From: Flavobacteriales bacterium
Lineage (GTDB): Bacteria; Bacteroidota; Bacteroidia; Flavobacteriales_D; Crocinitomicaceae
Assembly (NCBI GenBank): GCA_018883325.1
Contig: VEQH01000004.1
Span: 46,010 to 110,009, forward strand
Length of the DNA stretch: 64,000 nucleotides
Direction of reading: 5' to 3'
A program made the translations under genes and the position numbers. A model generated the notes under the pieces. It was not told the DNA's origin and did no database searches. It saw nothing but the letters and a program-made list of their open reading frames with translations. Numbering within the stretch: the stretch's first letter is position 1; every line of letters begins with the position of its first letter. Shown one piece after another: positions 62,541 to 64,000 of this stretch.

Positions 62541-63760
62541 TACATTCTTGGCAAAAGTAGATTGATGTCTTTGAATTTCAATCCGAATACTTTCCCTAAA
62601 ACTTCATTTGTCAAAACACCTTTGTAAATGTAAACGCCATTCCTAAAGCCTTCTTGCGAACGAACTAAGTCTTCAACGCTGCCTTTTTCGCCCATTTCTA
62701 GTACCAATGGAGTGAAAATATTGGACAAAGCAAAAGATGCGGTACGAGAAACACGAGAGGCAATATTCGGAACGCAATAATGAATTACGCCATGTTTCAC
62801 AAATGTTGGGTCGTTGTGATTGGTTACGCGTGAAGTTTCAAAACATCCACCTTGATCGATGCTAACGTCCACCACCACAGAACCAGATTTCATGCTTTCA
62901 ATCATGTCTTCCGTCACTACACACAGCGAACGTCCGATAGGAGAACGCAATGCGCCAATGACTACGTCTGCGCGACGAATTGCTTTTGCTAAGACTTTTG
63001 GTTGAAGAATAGATGTGTAAACACGTGCTCCAATGTCATTTTGCAAGCGGCGTAATTTCGAAAGTGAATTATCAAAAACTTTAACAGATGCTCCTAAACC
63101 AAGTGCTGCACGTGTTGCAAATTCACCAACTGTTCCTGCGCCAATTACAACAACCTCTGTTGGTTGAACGCCAGCGATTCCGCCAAGCATCATTCCTTTA
63201 CCAGATGAATAACTCGAAAGTAATTCACTCGCCACGAGCATAGAGGTCGTTCCAGCAATTTCTCCCAAAGTTCTAACGATTGAAAAAACGCCTTCATCGT
63301 CTTTGATAAAATCCCAAGCAATAGCCGTGATTTTTTTGCTGATTAATTTTTGAAGTATTTCTTTTGGCTGTGTTGAAATTTGTAAGGCTGAAATAAATGT
63401 TTGATTTCCAGTCATTAAATCAACTTCTTCTTCGGAAGGTGGCGCAACTTTCAAAATGATGTCGCATTCGTAGATTTCTTTGGTATTGTAAGAAATTTCT
63501 GCGCCTGCTTCACTGTAATCGTTATCTGAGAAATTCGCTCCTTCGCCCGCTTTCGTTTCGATTCTAACACGGTGACCATTATTCACCAACAAAGAAACAG
63601 CCTCGGGAACAAGTGCCACACGTCGTTCTTGAAAACTTGTTTCCTTTGGAATCCCGATGAATAAAGAACCTTTCTTTTTTCGCACCTCCAGCATTTCTTC
63701 TTTCGGTGTTAAACTTCCTTGTTGAATGAGCGTTTTGAGTAATCCTGGATCTGTTATCAT
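62540..63760 (-). CDS. ald: alanine dehydrogenase
   Basis: NAD-dependent alanine dehydrogenase interconverts alanine with pyruvate and ammonia. The 406-residue protein has the N-terminal IGIPKETSFQERRVALVPEAV (substrate-binding Arg/Lys), the Rossmann motif VVVIGAGTVGEFATRAAL near 205 and VVVDVSIDQGGCFETSR near 295. The N-terminus is extended by about 30 residues compared with Bacillus Ald. The ATG overlaps the upstream tsaE-like stop (ATGA, 63757-63760), and the HsdR_N-like gene overlaps its stop. Confidence 0.93.
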   Translation of the reverse strand: MITDPGLLKTLIQQGSLTPKEEMLEVRKKKGSLFIGIPKETSFQERRVALVPEAVSLLVNNGHRVRIETKAGEGANFSDNDYSEAGAEISYNTKEIYECDIILKVAPPSEEEVDLMTGNQTFISALQISTQPKEILQKLISKKITAIAWDFIKDDEGVFSIVRTLGEIAGTTSMLVASELLSSYSSGKGMMLGGIAGVQPTEVVVIGAGTVGEFATRAALGLGASVKVFDNSLSKLRRLQNDIGARVYTSILQPKVLAKAIRRADVVIGALRSPIGRSLCVVTEDMIESMKSGSVVVDVSIDQGGCFETSRVTNHNDPTFVKHGVIHYCVPNIASRVSRTASFALSNIFTPLVLEMGEKGSVEDLVRSQEGFRNGVYIYKGVLTNEVLGKVFGLKFKDINLLLPRM

Positions 63761-63999
63761 GCTTGAAATGCTATTTCTCTTGAATTATTAATTTCGTTAT
63801 TACGAATATACACCCAAATTACGTTATTTGGAAGAATAAAATCAATTTTTTCAGCCCATTCAATAAAGAAATAGGCTTTTTCATCCAAAAGTTCGTCCAA
63901 ACCTAAATTCAAAATTTGAGTGGTATAAGTGCCTAACGTCATATCAGGAGCCTCAGTAGTAGTAATAGGAATGTTTCCAATATCCCAATATGTTAAAGC
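63757..63999 (-). CDS. C-terminal fragment of a TsaE-like protein, cut by the window edge
   Basis: The minus-strand frame is open from the right edge to a TGA at 63757 (about 80 codons), so the Met at 63942 is likely internal. LGLDELLDEKAYFFIEWAEKID matches the C-terminal end of TsaE, the ATPase needed for the t6A37 tRNA modification, and tsaE next to ald is a known Flavobacteriia order. The HxDxYR segment expected about ten residues before LGLDE is not visible (the equivalent place reads APDMTL), so a divergent TsaE or another family is possible. The Walker A region lies outside the window. Confidence 0.55.
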   Translation of the reverse strand, partial: ALTYWDIGNIPITTTEAPDMTLGTYTTQILNLGLDELLDEKAYFFIEWAEKIDFILPNNVIWVYIRNNEINNSREIAFQA

Positions 64000-64000
64000 C

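Overview
The window is AT-rich bacterial chromosome from a member of the Bacteroidota, most likely of the order Flavobacteriales; the genus cannot be fixed from the sequence. The signs are cargo proteins of the type IX secretion system (a type A sorting tail near 32.1 kb and a gliding-motility-type C-terminus near 50.4 kb), SprB-like repeats, family members largely confined to Bacteroidota (DUF4249, DUF4924, DUF4301, DUF6526, the short START-like protein, FISUMP), a Rho factor with a long Asn/Gln-rich insertion, few visible Shine-Dalgarno sequences, and TAnnTTTG -7 promoter elements close to several start codons. Nearly all of it is ordinary, densely packed housekeeping chromosome.

Region by region: 0-10.3 kb is a minus-strand informational block (DUF4199-like membrane protein behind rho, a secreted protein usually labelled asparagine synthetase B, dnaB, recQ, an Nfu iron-sulfur protein, DUF4301). 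10.3-20.3 kb holds a methyltransferase, a three-gene ECF sigma factor operon, a DUF1697/methyltransferase pair, a run ending in an OmpH-like lipoprotein and DUF4924, and an LptF/G permease with a glycosyltransferase. 20.3-28.9 kb carries envelope genes (DUF4249 lipoprotein, glyoxalase-fold protein, patatin with an outer-membrane barrel), a THUMP rRNA methyltransferase, a MORN-repeat protein, HutD and YaaA. 29.0-32.2 kb is a large SprB-repeat secreted protein split by a one-base frameshift. 32.2-42.1 kb is metabolic and repair (esterase, thiolase, a coupled PLP-enzyme/lactone-oxidase pair, SbcD-SbcC).

The accessory spot is 42.1-44.6 kb. A type IIG-like restriction-modification gene survives only as its first 21 codons joined to its last codons (42293-42503). 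It is followed by a GxxExxY protein and an AbiH-family abortive infection protein, and a second decayed copy of the same gene tail plus its downstream sequence lies beyond AbiH, just before a tRNA gene. The two intact genes therefore sit between degenerate direct repeats.

44.6-64 kb returns to core functions: two tRNA genes with CAT anticodons, FISUMP, an S1P-lyase-like PLP enzyme, a UMF1 transporter, a type B T9SS cargo protein, a DODA-type dioxygenase, thioredoxin-like and YqgE proteins, a ppx/gppA-hisS-lipoprotein operon, methionine aminopeptidase, nitroreductase, a SNF2 ATPase and a tightly coupled tsaE-like/alanine dehydrogenase/HsdR_N-like operon running off the right edge.

Two short non-coding elements bounded by inverted repeats look like miniature mobile elements: 32261-32378 (118 bp, flanked by TTA) and 57881-58113 (233 bp, terminal repeat GGGTCTGCTGAAAAA, internally multi-hairpin, flanked by TACGTA). 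I see no unmistakably new biological system. The best leads are the decayed R-M/AbiH locus, the two miniature elements and the ECF operon with its unusual secreted first gene.
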